Positions 12,271 to 20,006 of a stretch of 20,967 bases of DNA are shown here, one piece after another. The stretch comes from CAYMDP01 sp964389375 (GTDB taxonomy: Bacteria > Bdellovibrionota > Bdellovibrionia > Bdellovibrionales > UBA1609). The stretch lies in contig CAYMDP010000049.1 of assembly GCA_964389375.1 (NCBI GenBank), positions 1-20,967 of the forward strand, written 5' to 3'. The notes under the pieces were generated by a model that ran no database searches, had not been told where the DNA came from, and saw only the letters and a program-made list of their open reading frames with translations. The translations under genes were made by a program, and so were the position numbers. Position 1 is the stretch's first letter. The number at the start of each line of letters is the position of its first letter.

Positions 12271-13934
12271 AGATTTTAATCATGAGCATGCTTAGGCTGG
12301 GTGATATTCTTTTGGCAACTCCAGTGATCGATGGCTTAAGACGGCGTTATCCGCGGGCCGAAATACATCTTCTAATCAATGCGCAATTTGCGGGGCTTGC
12401 CCCCATGTTAAAACATGTCACTAAAGTTCATCTATTTGATCGCAGGGGCTATCAAGAGGCAATTGGAAGTTATGACATTCCAATTCTTGAGCCACTCGAT
12501 CGCTTAGATCATTTTGTCAGTGGATTAAGTGCCGAAAAATTTGATCGTGTGATTAATCTGACTCAAAATAAAATCAGTGGTTATTTACTGGGAATGATCG
12601 AGTCCCCGGATAAAGTGGGTCTTTGCCTTGAGAGTCCAGGCCGAGCCAGTTTTGGTTCTTCATGGTTTCGCTATCTTGAAGATCATGTGGCTTCAGGTCA
12701 GGGCGAGATCTTTCATTTTAGTGATGTCTTTGTTTATGGATCTGACATTACCGATTTACGTCGTGGTCTTAGAGTTTGGGAGACCCAAAGGGGACAAGCC
12801 GAGGCCGATGAGATTTTGGGCCAGCAAAAGGATTTTGTTTTGGTTCAAGCTCTTTCGAGCGATGTGAAAAAGAATTGGGAACAAAAAAAGTTGGTCGAGT
12901 GCCTCGGTCAATTTCAGTTGTCTTATCCCAATTGTGAGGTCTTCTTAATGGGTGCGGAATTCGAAAAAACTCAGCTCGAATCTTTAAATCAAGGCCTTCG
13001 TGAGGCCGGTGTGAAGTCTTCTCTTGCGATTTGTTCTTTCGAAGGAGCTTTTAGTCTTTTAAAGCGCGCAAAGCTTTTATTGACGATGGATACTGCAACA
13101 AAACATCTGGCCTCGGCGACTCAGGTGCCGGTGGTTGAGCTTTGCTTGGGAAGTAGTGACCCTCGGAAGACCGGTGTTTATCAAAGTCAGGCCATTGTCG
13201 TGCAATCAAAAGTGGCTTGCACACCTTGTCCTCATTCGAGTGGTTGCAGCCAAGAAAGCTTTAAGTGCTCGGAGTCCTTGCCGGCAGGCCTTGTTGCTAT
13301 GCTGATGTGTGAAGCTTATCTGAAACGTTTTTGGCAGATTGATACCATCGCAAGAGAATATGCGGCCGAAGCTAATGTGTACATTACACACTTTTGTGAA
13401 AGCGGATTTTGGTTTTTGGCTCCTCAGGGTGAAGTGGATCGATCTTGGATGATTGATCGAATCTTAGAGAAAACAACCTGGAAGCTCTTTTTAGATCAGC
13501 AGCATAAAGAAGCCCAATTCGGTTTTGCGGAAGTCGGCAGAAGAGTTCGTAACAGTTGTGAAGAGGTTTTGCCCCAAATAAAAAAGTCAGATTGGGATTT
13601 AGCACTGTCTGGAATCGAAGGGGATTCGACAGTTGTAGAAAAGCGGGTTTTTCGTCTGCTTCTTTCTTTAAAGCGCATTCTTCTGGGACTTGGATCAGAT
13701 CCCGAGTACCAAGATTTTGTGGGCGAGGTCGAAAGCCTTTCGGTAGATTTAGAAGAAAGCCCAAATATGGTTTCATTTCTTGCAGAGGGAGCGGGATCTT
13801 TTCGCACGGACGGAGTCTTCAATTTGGCCCGTGCTCGGAAGCTCCAAAATTACCTCGAAGACTCAAAGTCTCGCATTCAAATTAAGCTTAATTTATTAAG
13901 GTCGGTTCGCAGTCAACTTACGGAGAAAATATGA
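12267..13934 (+). CDS. Family 9 glycosyltransferase (heptosyltransferase-like) with C-terminal helical extension
   Basis: The product has 555 residues. The N-terminus MKILIMSMLRLGDILLATPVIDGLRRRYP is the GT9 Rossmann start (split: LRLGDILLATPVIDGLRR at about 9-26). The C-terminal GT9 half has LLTMDTATKHLASATQVPVVEL, with Asp275 and His280 at the usual donor-binding turn. The cysteine cluster Cys318, Cys321, Cys327 and Cys334 is common in GT9 enzymes and recalls the metal finger of protein-heptosylating TibC-type enzymes. GT9 proteins of lipopolysaccharide synthesis are about 320-370 residues. This one carries roughly 200 extra, mostly helical residues. Placed after filament genes and next to a second GT9, TPR and Maf-N proteins, the likely substrate is flagellin or another flagellar component rather than LPS core. 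This is inferred. ATGA overlap with the gene before and with the small gene after. Confidence 0.88.
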   Translation: MKILIMSMLRLGDILLATPVIDGLRRRYPRAEIHLLINAQFAGLAPMLKHVTKVHLFDRRGYQEAIGSYDIPILEPLDRLDHFVSGLSAEKFDRVINLTQNKISGYLLGMIESPDKVGLCLESPGRASFGSSWFRYLEDHVASGQGEIFHFSDVFVYGSDITDLRRGLRVWETQRGQAEADEILGQQKDFVLVQALSSDVKKNWEQKKLVECLGQFQLSYPNCEVFLMGAEFEKTQLESLNQGLREAGVKSSLAICSFEGAFSLLKRAKLLLTMDTATKHLASATQVPVVELCLGSSDPRKTGVYQSQAIVVQSKVACTPCPHSSGCSQESFKCSESLPAGLVAMLMCEAYLKRFWQIDTIAREYAAEANVYITHFCESGFWFLAPQGEVDRSWMIDRILEKTTWKLFLDQQHKEAQFGFAEVGRRVRNSCEEVLPQIKKSDWDLALSGIEGDSTVVEKRVFRLLLSLKRILLGLGSDPEYQDFVGEVESLSVDLEESPNMVSFLAEGAGSFRTDGVFNLARARKLQNYLEDSKSRIQIKLNLLRSVRSQLTEKI

Positions 13935-14110
13935 AGGCATCTAAACAGCAACTCAACAAAAAGCTACAAAGTCTTGATGTTCTTTCAAGCAAGATTGTTG
14001 AAACTCGCGGCTACACCCGTGATGTCGAGAAGATTCGTCTTCTTGCAGAAATGATAAAGGAGCAACTTGCCGGTGAAAATTCTCGTCATCCAGCTGGCTC
14101 GTCTCGGTGA
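13931..14110 (+). CDS. Small 59-codon gene between the two glycosyltransferases
   Basis: The ATG overlaps the stop of the previous gene as ATGA (13931-13934), and the frame runs 59 codons to TGA at 14108-14110. The product is lysine/leucine-rich and probably one helical hairpin (KKLQSLDVLSSKIVE, then DVEKIRLLAEMIKEQLAG). The last nine residues fall where it overlaps the next glycosyltransferase gene by about 40 bases in another frame. Without it there would be a 132-base gap in an otherwise gapless operon, and the overlap pattern is that of translational coupling. No family is recognised. It could be a small subunit stabilising the neighbouring enzymes. Confidence 0.65.
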   Translation: MKASKQQLNKKLQSLDVLSSKIVETRGYTRDVEKIRLLAEMIKEQLAGENSRHPAGSSR

Positions 14111-15578
14111 TATCTATCAGTCCTGGCCAAGTCTTTCGGCACTAAGACGAGCTTATCCAGGGGCGCAGATAGATTTATTGGTGCGAGCACGGTTTTCTGA
14201 AGCAGCAATTGGTGCGCCGGTGGACCAGATCCTAAACTTTCCCTCCCAGGAAGTCTTAGATCTGGTTTTATCGGATGTAGATTTTGATCCGGCCATCGCC
14301 GAGCTTTCGAACTTTGTCGAAAAGCTCAGCGCGCGAGACTATGACAAAATTATAAATTTATCTTTTTCCCCCAGTTCGAGTTACCTGACTAAACTGATCT
14401 CGGGACCAGGCACAGAAGTTCGAGGTTATACTCGTCATGCGGATGGATTTTTGGATCTTCCAGAAGATGGAAGCGCATATTTTTATGCTCAAGTCGGTGT
14501 CGGGCGCTTTAACCGCTACCACGTCACAGATATCTTCGCGAACGTGGCAAATGTGGATTTAGTAGCAGAGGATTACAAAATAGATCCTGAGCCTCGCTTA
14601 AGCGAAAGCGACCGTGAGTCATTAAGTGCCTTAAGCGGGACAAAACCATTTATCATTTGTCACATCGGGGGTTCGACTCCTGCAAAAAGATATCCGGCCT
14701 ATAAATGGCGACAGGCTTTGTTAAAACTTGAGAAGGAATGGACGGGCTTCGTCTACCTCGTCGGTGATCAATCTGACCTGGCGGCCGCAGATGAGATTTT
14801 ATTGGATTCGAATCTTAAGCGTTCGTATTCTCTTGTTGGGCGCCTCAGTTTAATGGGTGTTGCATCCGCAGTTCAAGCCTCTGAGCTTTTGGTTTGTAAT
14901 GACAGTGTGGTTCAGCACCTTGCAAGTTTATCGGATAAAAAAACCTTAAACCTATCATTTTCGTCGGTTAATTTTTGGGAAACCGGGCCCTTGGCTTGTG
15001 GAAGTCGTATTCTGTGGGCCGAAGCACCAGAGTTTTTGCCCTCGGATCGAGTCAGCCATCATATCTTGGGTCTACTGAATAACTTTGAGGCGGATTTTCC
15101 TTACATACAAGTGAATCAAGATTTGCTGAAGGCTGAAAAGTACAGCTTAGTGGGTTTTGATCAAAAAGATTATTGCTGGGATTTCATTAAGGCTCTTTAT
15201 ACTGGATCAGATTTTCCAAAGCTCAAGGAGTCAGATGTACATCAGGCCTTAGGACGTTTGCAGCAGGCAATTCACCTGGGCCTAGATCATCTTAGTCCAA
15301 GCAAAAGTTCAAGGCAGCTTCAAATCATGGGTGAAATTCTTGTTCAAGTGGATGAACTTTTTGAGATGATTGCTAAGATTGTGCCGGAAGTGGCTCCCAT
15401 CGTCAGTTGGTTTAAGGCCGAAAAAATTCGTATCGCCCCCGGAGATTTTGAGCAGATTCGAATGAAGACCTTAGAGGTCTTTAAGAATGCAGATTTGATT
15501 CTCGCTGTCGCCCAAGGACAAACCCGTATTCACCCCATACATAGGAGTTTAGATGCAAGTCCATCACTGGAAGGGTAA
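14067..15578 (+). CDS. Second family 9 glycosyltransferase-like protein with helical tail
   Basis: The product has 503 residues. The start is TTG at 14067 (AAGGAG four bases before) or GTG at 14073 (ten bases), which would give MKILVIQLARLGDI; both keep the whole GT9 fold. The N-terminus LARLGDIYQSWPSLSALRRAYP matches GT9. ICHIGGSTPAKRYPAYKW corresponds to the central phosphate-binding region, and LLVCNDSVVQHLASL (Asp279) to the donor-site turn. The cysteine cluster of the first GT9 is missing. After residue about 400 a helical extension continues to the end, including TLEVFKNADLIL, a motif repeated in the next gene product. Two GT9 enzymes in series suggest either stepwise addition of sugars or one active and one divergent partner. 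It overlaps the next gene by 26 bases. Confidence 0.85.
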   Translation: MPVKILVIQLARLGDIYQSWPSLSALRRAYPGAQIDLLVRARFSEAAIGAPVDQILNFPSQEVLDLVLSDVDFDPAIAELSNFVEKLSARDYDKIINLSFSPSSSYLTKLISGPGTEVRGYTRHADGFLDLPEDGSAYFYAQVGVGRFNRYHVTDIFANVANVDLVAEDYKIDPEPRLSESDRESLSALSGTKPFIICHIGGSTPAKRYPAYKWRQALLKLEKEWTGFVYLVGDQSDLAAADEILLDSNLKRSYSLVGRLSLMGVASAVQASELLVCNDSVVQHLASLSDKKTLNLSFSSVNFWETGPLACGSRILWAEAPEFLPSDRVSHHILGLLNNFEADFPYIQVNQDLLKAEKYSLVGFDQKDYCWDFIKALYTGSDFPKLKESDVHQALGRLQQAIHLGLDHLSPSKSSRQLQIMGEILVQVDELFEMIAKIVPEVAPIVSWFKAEKIRIAPGDFEQIRMKTLEVFKNADLILAVAQGQTRIHPIHRSLDASPSLEG

Positions 15579-16173
15579 AGAAATTCAAACTGAGTTTTCA
15601 GCTTGCCGCACAATGGGCGATGTCATCAGTGAAATCGAAAATCGATTTCAATCCAAAGGTGAAGTATTATGTGAGCTTAAGATTAACGGAGTTCGCTTCA
15701 GTGAAAAAGACGAAAGCCATTATGCCGGCTCTTTATTAGAAGAACTTTTCGAGGTCACGGCCTCTTCAAGCTCAGTAGCGGATCTTGTGCGAGGCGCGGT
15801 AAGAAGTCAGCTAGAGATGATTCCAGGACTTAAAGAAAAATGTTTATCGACTGCGGATCAACTTCGAATGATTGAATTCGGAAAAGCCCAAAAGGATCTT
15901 TCGGACATTTTAGAGGCCTGTCGCTGGCTTACCGATGGCTTAAATTTGATCAAAGTTCGTATTGCTGGCAAGACCTTGGACCAGATTGGGCTGGATGTTT
16001 GGGAGCGGGTCGAACTGGATTATATTCGTGTTGTTCGAGAGGCGCTTGAGGCATTTAAGTCTGCCGATCGAATCTTACTTGCAGATGTCATCGAGTATGA
16101 TCTTAGTACTATCCTTGAACGCTGGCAGGAGCAACTCCTCGGCCTAGAGAAGAAGCTAACCTTAGAGGCCTGA
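15553..16173 (+). CDS. Protein of unknown function sharing a helical motif with the second glycosyltransferase
   Basis: The product has 206 residues. The ATG is preceded by TAGGAG at five bases and lies inside the end of the preceding gene. The first 80 residues look like a small alpha/beta domain (VHHWKGKEIQTEFS, GEVLCELKINGVRFSEKDE, LLEELFEVTAS), perhaps a beta-grasp-like fold, but this is a guess. The remainder is helical and contains ALEAFKSADRILLADVIEY, closely resembling TLEVFKNADLILAVA near the end of the second GT9. No known family is recognised. The shared motif and overlap suggest the two proteins work together. The kinase gene begins 40 bases later with no terminator between. Confidence 0.8.
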   Translation: MQVHHWKGKEIQTEFSACRTMGDVISEIENRFQSKGEVLCELKINGVRFSEKDESHYAGSLLEELFEVTASSSSVADLVRGAVRSQLEMIPGLKEKCLSTADQLRMIEFGKAQKDLSDILEACRWLTDGLNLIKVRIAGKTLDQIGLDVWERVELDYIRVVREALEAFKSADRILLADVIEYDLSTILERWQEQLLGLEKKLTLEA

Positions 16174-16213
16174 GGCACTAGCCCGATGCTCAATTTGTTG
16201 GTAGCCTCGATGA

Positions 16214-18238
16214 GTGGGGCAAAAAGCGGAATCACCTTCAGACTCGAATCTATCAATCTACATTGATCCAGGGATCTCGAGGCCCTGGTCTTTATGGGCC
16301 ACAGAATTTTACGAACAAAAAAAATGCCCAGTTAAAACTTTAAAATTTGATTCGGACGCCCCGCAAATTGATGAGGCCGCAATTCTTCTATTATCTGCGG
16401 AGGGCTTCGAAGCTTGGAAAGAAAAAAATTTAGATTCTCAAAGTCAGCGCCCCGTTCTTGTCTGGATCGGAAATTTAGGCGGAATGAATCAACTCAGACA
16501 GTTGATGAGTTCTGGCTTGGGTGATTTTTTTGTTCCCTCTCAAGTTCATGAGGAAGAGTTTAAACTGATCTTGAGCCGCGCTCATGCCCTAGTTCAAGAG
16601 CAAATCGGAGAGCGAAAGCTTTGGATTGATGTAAAGAATCAAAATCGAAAACTGATGGAGTTGAAGCATAATCTCGAAGGCCTCGTCCGCGACCGGACCC
16701 TGACCGAAGAGCATGCAAAAAAGAGGCTTGAAGAGAAGGTTTCTGAAACCAAAGATCTTGTTCGTTTTGTCAAAGATCTTTCGTTTTCGACCGTCATGGA
16801 AGAACTTGTGTTTCTTCTGCGTAAAGAAGTCCGCCGTTTTCATAAAATGGGGGACTTAGTATTGTGTCTTCGCAGCCCAGGCATAGCCGCGATGCACGTT
16901 TACTTCAGAAATACTCAGTTTGTCGAAAGGCCAGCCAAATCCATTTGGGACGAAAGTCATCGGATTCGGATCAACGAGCCACTAGATAGCCAGTACCTTG
17001 CGGATGAATTCGGCAGACCCTTTGGTAAAGTCATTGCAGTTCCATTACTGTCGGACAAAACCAACGCCAGAAGGGATCAGTCTTCTGCGACAGTATTTTT
17101 CGAAAATGATTTTTTAAAAACCGATGCGGATCAATTTTTGGACAAAATATCTGAGCGTTTGCAAGCCACTAGCATTGCCCTAGATCGCATTTTGCTTGAG
17201 CAAGACCTTCGAAGAACCTCCTACCTTTGGGAGCAGACTTTCGACGGACTTCGAGATCCAATCGCCATTATCTCGGCGGATTTTGAGTTGATTCGATCCA
17301 ACCGAATTTTCTCCGAAAGCCATGAGGGCGAGACCTGTCATCAGCGTTTCGCCCAGATTGACAGTTTATGCTTAGGTTGCCCGCTGAATGATTCTTCAGA
17401 AGCTCATTCGGCTCGCGTCAGTCAAGTTCATCGGGGTGGCAGAGTGTTTACCGTGCAGTCTTACCCCATACGAGGCGGGCGAGAAGACGAACGCCCCACT
17501 TTTGTAAATCATTATCACGATGTCACGGATTCCTTCGAACTTCAGAGTCGAATGATACAAACCGAAAAGATGGCGGCCCTTGGACATCTGGCGGGTCATA
17601 TTGCTCACGAGTTAAATAATCCGCTAACGGGAATTCGATCTCTTGCGCAAGTTTTCCGGATGGGGGAAGAAGTTGGCTCCCAGTTTCAAAAAGATATCGC
17701 TGAAGTCGAGTCTTCGGCGGCTCGTTGTCAGGCCATTATTCAAAACCTTCTCCAGTTTACGCAAGGTGAGGGAAAGTCAAAAAGAGTCGAGATGAACGAG
17801 CTGGTGCAAAGCACCTTACCCTTTTTAAAAACGGCGCTGGGCGAACACTCGGTCGAAGTCGAGCTCTGCGATCAAAGTCTTGAGATCGAAGTCGAGCCGA
17901 ATTTACTGCAACAAGTGATTTTTAATCTAATCAATAATGCCTGTCAGGCCATGAAAAAAAATGGAGAGCTTTGGATCAAGACTGAATATGTAAAAAGGGA
18001 TGGTCTTGAATTTGGTCGTCTAAGTATCCAAGATTCTGGCCCGGGAGTTCCGAAGTCCCTTAAAGAGCGAGTGTTTGAGCCCTTCTTCACAACAAAAACT
18101 GAAGGGGAGGGAACGGGTTTGGGTTTAAGTTTAAGTCGGCAAATCTTAAGAAAATATGGCGGAGAAGTTTGGATCGAAGATTCTGACAAGCCGGGTAGCC
18201 TTTTTGTTGTCGAACTGCCTTTAAGGACTTCGAAATGA
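16214..18238 (+). CDS. Sensor histidine kinase with receiver-like, GAF-like and cysteine-bearing PAS domains
   Basis: The product has 674 residues with no membrane segment, so it is probably cytoplasmic. Residues 1-130 resemble a receiver-type fold without a clear phosphoacceptor Asp. Coiled coil follows to about 185, then a GAF-like region (about 190-335). A PAS domain (345-440) has Cys375, Cys386 and Cys389 in the CxxCP arrangement seen in PAS sensors that bind metal or sense redox. The kinase core is complete: H-box AGHIAHELNNPLTG with His465, N-box NLINNACQAM (about 572-581), DSGPGVP, FEPFFTTK and GEGTGLGLSLS. The start is uncertain: the GTG at 16214 has no Shine-Dalgarno sequence, directly follows an in-frame TGA, and is the only early start codon. 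The stop overlaps the response regulator gene as ATGA, so that protein is its likely partner. Confidence 0.92.
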   Translation: MGQKAESPSDSNLSIYIDPGISRPWSLWATEFYEQKKCPVKTLKFDSDAPQIDEAAILLLSAEGFEAWKEKNLDSQSQRPVLVWIGNLGGMNQLRQLMSSGLGDFFVPSQVHEEEFKLILSRAHALVQEQIGERKLWIDVKNQNRKLMELKHNLEGLVRDRTLTEEHAKKRLEEKVSETKDLVRFVKDLSFSTVMEELVFLLRKEVRRFHKMGDLVLCLRSPGIAAMHVYFRNTQFVERPAKSIWDESHRIRINEPLDSQYLADEFGRPFGKVIAVPLLSDKTNARRDQSSATVFFENDFLKTDADQFLDKISERLQATSIALDRILLEQDLRRTSYLWEQTFDGLRDPIAIISADFELIRSNRIFSESHEGETCHQRFAQIDSLCLGCPLNDSSEAHSARVSQVHRGGRVFTVQSYPIRGGREDERPTFVNHYHDVTDSFELQSRMIQTEKMAALGHLAGHIAHELNNPLTGIRSLAQVFRMGEEVGSQFQKDIAEVESSAARCQAIIQNLLQFTQGEGKSKRVEMNELVQSTLPFLKTALGEHSVEVELCDQSLEIEVEPNLLQQVIFNLINNACQAMKKNGELWIKTEYVKRDGLEFGRLSIQDSGPGVPKSLKERVFEPFFTTKTEGEGTGLGLSLSRQILRKYGGEVWIEDSDKPGSLFVVELPLRTSK

Positions 18239-18591
18239 AGGTTCTGATTGTTGATGATGAATCTATCGTGCGGCTTTCTTTAAGACGAGTTTTCGAGAAA
18301 GCGGGATTTTTGGTCGTTGAGGCTAAAGATGGCATCGAGGGCCTTCGGGTTTGGGAGGAAGAAAAACCTCACATCGTTCTTCTTGACGTCTTGATGCCCG
18401 GACTGACGGGTCCCAACTTGTTAAAAGAACGCCAGGGGAAAAGAGATGCGAAAGTCATCTTGATGTCGGCCTATTCCGGCGAGTATGATTTAAATAAAGC
18501 GCAGGCTTTGGGTGCAGATCTATTTATCCCAAAGCCTTTTGATGATATCTTTCAGGTCGTGGAAATAGCTCGAGGATTGTTGAATGAGTGA
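18235..18591 (+). CDS. Single-domain response regulator (CheY-like)
   Basis: The product has 118 residues, a receiver domain only. The acidic pocket is Asp7-Asp8, the phosphoacceptor is Asp51 in VLLDVLMPG, the switch Ser is in VILMSAYS (about 78), and the conserved Lys is in IPKPF (about 100). No output domain follows, so it must act by protein contact or pass phosphate onward. ATGA overlap with the kinase gene upstream indicates co-translation and a cognate pair. The next gene, for a PilZ-like protein, overlaps by eight bases. A role in controlling motility or the cell envelope is possible from context only. Confidence 0.94.
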   Translation: MKVLIVDDESIVRLSLRRVFEKAGFLVVEAKDGIEGLRVWEEEKPHIVLLDVLMPGLTGPNLLKERQGKRDAKVILMSAYSGEYDLNKAQALGADLFIPKPFDDIFQVVEIARGLLNE

Positions 18592-18952
18592 AGATCAAAA
18601 AATTATAAAAAAGAAAGTGTCTCCTTATCCCTTTTCGGCTTCTTTGACCTTTTCAGAAAGAAAAATTCAAGGCGAAATTTTAAAGCTTGTGGCCCACGGT
18701 TTTTTAATGGACTGCAAGGGGCAAGTGCTTAAGGTAGGGGATATTGGCCAGGTTCAGTTTGAGATTCCAGTAAATCGAGATTTTGTGACCACTTCTGTGC
18801 GCGTCATTAAGACTTATGATCACGTGCAAGTCGATCCCAATGTTCCAAAACGAATTGCCGAACTTCATTTTTTAAAGCTGTCCGATACACACTTCGCTCA
18901 CATCGATCGCTTTTTAAAACAAATCAAACAGTTAAATCCCGGAGCTTTATGA
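18584..18952 (+). CDS. PilZ-like domain protein with degenerate c-di-GMP motifs
   Basis: The product has 122 residues. The strand order and spacing follow PilZ: ASLTFSERKIQGEILKLVAHGFLMDC at 19-44, then VGDIGQVQFEIP, VTTSVRVIKTYDHV, and the closing AELHFLKLSDTHFAHIDRFLKQI, in which the usual aromatic-hydrophobic pattern ends with a helix. PilZ domains bind cyclic di-GMP through RxxxR and D/N-x-S-x-x-G. Here the first is not intact and the second reads KLVAHG, so ligand binding is doubtful. It overlaps the response regulator gene by eight bases and rsmD by four, making it part of the signalling unit. The family call is moderate. Confidence 0.65.
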   Translation: MSEDQKIIKKKVSPYPFSASLTFSERKIQGEILKLVAHGFLMDCKGQVLKVGDIGQVQFEIPVNRDFVTTSVRVIKTYDHVQVDPNVPKRIAELHFLKLSDTHFAHIDRFLKQIKQLNPGAL

Positions 18953-19503
18953 GAGTCATTTCCGGCAAATACGGGGGCCGCAAGCTTTCGGCTTTTGATG
19001 CCGCTCACCTACGTCCCACGACGGATCGAGTGAAAGAAAGTATCTTTAATAAATTGATGCCTTATTTGCCCTGCGAACGCGCTTTGGATCTATTTTCCGG
19101 AACCGGAAACTTAGCCATCGAAGCTTTATCTCGAGATGTTTCCTTCGTCACCAGTGTCGAGATGAATAAAAAGTCTTTAAAGATCATGAGTCAAAACAGG
19201 CAGCTTTTAAAGATCCAAGACGAGTGGCAAGTTCTGTCACTAGATGTCTTAAAGTTCTTAAAAAACTATGAAGGTCAGCCTTACCAGTTGATTTTAATCG
19301 ACCCACCCTTTACCCAAAAAATGGCCCACGAATGCATGGAAAATGTTGCAAAGAGTCGTGTTTTTTCTAAAGATTCGATTGTGGTCATTGAGTCCTCGAG
19401 TCAGGAAAGAATTGAGGACAATTACCCTCCATTTCTTCTCTTGGACCGCCGTAATTTTGGTGATAAGTTCGTCTCGTTTTTTAAAATTTCAGAAGGGGAT
19501 TAA
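18949..19503 (+). CDS. rsmD: 16S rRNA (guanine-966-N2)-methyltransferase RsmD
   Basis: The product has 184 residues, a typical RsmD length. RsmD methylates G966 of 16S rRNA using S-adenosylmethionine. Diagnostic parts are MRVISGKYGGRKL and RPTTDRVKESIFNKL at the N-terminus, the SAM-binding motif ALDLFSGTGNLAIEALSR (about 45-62), SVEMNKKSL, and the catalytic LILIDPPF, of the DPPF type used by N6/N2 methyltransferases. Its start overlaps the PilZ-like gene as ATGA and its stop directly abuts coaD. The rsmD-coaD pair is a widespread housekeeping arrangement, here attached to a signalling operon. Confidence 0.95.
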   Translation: MRVISGKYGGRKLSAFDAAHLRPTTDRVKESIFNKLMPYLPCERALDLFSGTGNLAIEALSRDVSFVTSVEMNKKSLKIMSQNRQLLKIQDEWQVLSLDVLKFLKNYEGQPYQLILIDPPFTQKMAHECMENVAKSRVFSKDSIVVIESSSQERIEDNYPPFLLLDRRNFGDKFVSFFKISEGD

Positions 19504-19995
19504 ATGCCGAAGTCTGTTCGTGTGGTTTACCCAGGAAGTTTTGATCCCATCACTCTTGGACATTTAGATATCATTCAGCGCTTGGCGCCAATGTATGACG
19601 AATTCACGGTATTGGTGGCAAACGCAAGAGCGAAAACCTATTTGTTTACTGCCCCCGAGCGCGCGGAACTGGTTAAAGCCTCCTTGGCCTCGATCCCAAA
19701 TGTAAAGGTTGATGTCTACGATGGTCTGACTGCCGACTACGCAAGAAATCATGGAATCAAAATTATCATTCGGGGTCTTCGAGCGGTCTCGGACTTTGAA
19801 AATGAATTTGCAATGGCGAATATGAACAAGACCCTTTATCCCGATCTAGAAACCCTGACCGCCTTCACGCATCCGCAGTTTAGTCATATTGCATCTAGAA
19901 TGGTGAAAGAGGTCGCGTACTTCGGCGGAGACGTGCGCAGTATGGTGCCTGAATTTGTTGCGGATGCGCTAGAAAAAAAGACTCGTAGGCTATAG
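19504..19995 (+). CDS. coaD: Phosphopantetheine adenylyltransferase CoaD
   Basis: The product has 163 residues. It converts 4'-phosphopantetheine and ATP to dephospho-CoA, the penultimate step of coenzyme A synthesis. The nucleotidyltransferase signature YPGSFDPITLGHLDII (residues 9-24) includes the TxGH motif. IIRGLRAVSDFENEFAMANMNK (about 88-109) and the end segment SRMVKEVAYFGGDV, related to the ISSxxxRE region, complete the active site. The ATG follows the rsmD stop without a gap, with a GGGGA ribosome site inside the end of rsmD. The aminotransferase gene begins 11 bases later. Confidence 0.97.
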   Translation: MPKSVRVVYPGSFDPITLGHLDIIQRLAPMYDEFTVLVANARAKTYLFTAPERAELVKASLASIPNVKVDVYDGLTADYARNHGIKIIIRGLRAVSDFENEFAMANMNKTLYPDLETLTAFTHPQFSHIASRMVKEVAYFGGDVRSMVPEFVADALEKKTRRL

Positions 19996-20006
19996 GAGGC
20001 CCAGAG

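Noticed and set aside
13384..13885. Overlapping open frames of 97-130 codons on both strands within the first GT9 gene
   Set aside because: They sit inside a continuous gene with good operon context and show no recognisable protein features.
16186..16266. Short frame beginning with ATG at 16186 overlapping the kinase start
   Set aside because: It is only 26 codons, has no clear ribosome site, and gives no evidence of a frameshifted kinase N-terminus.
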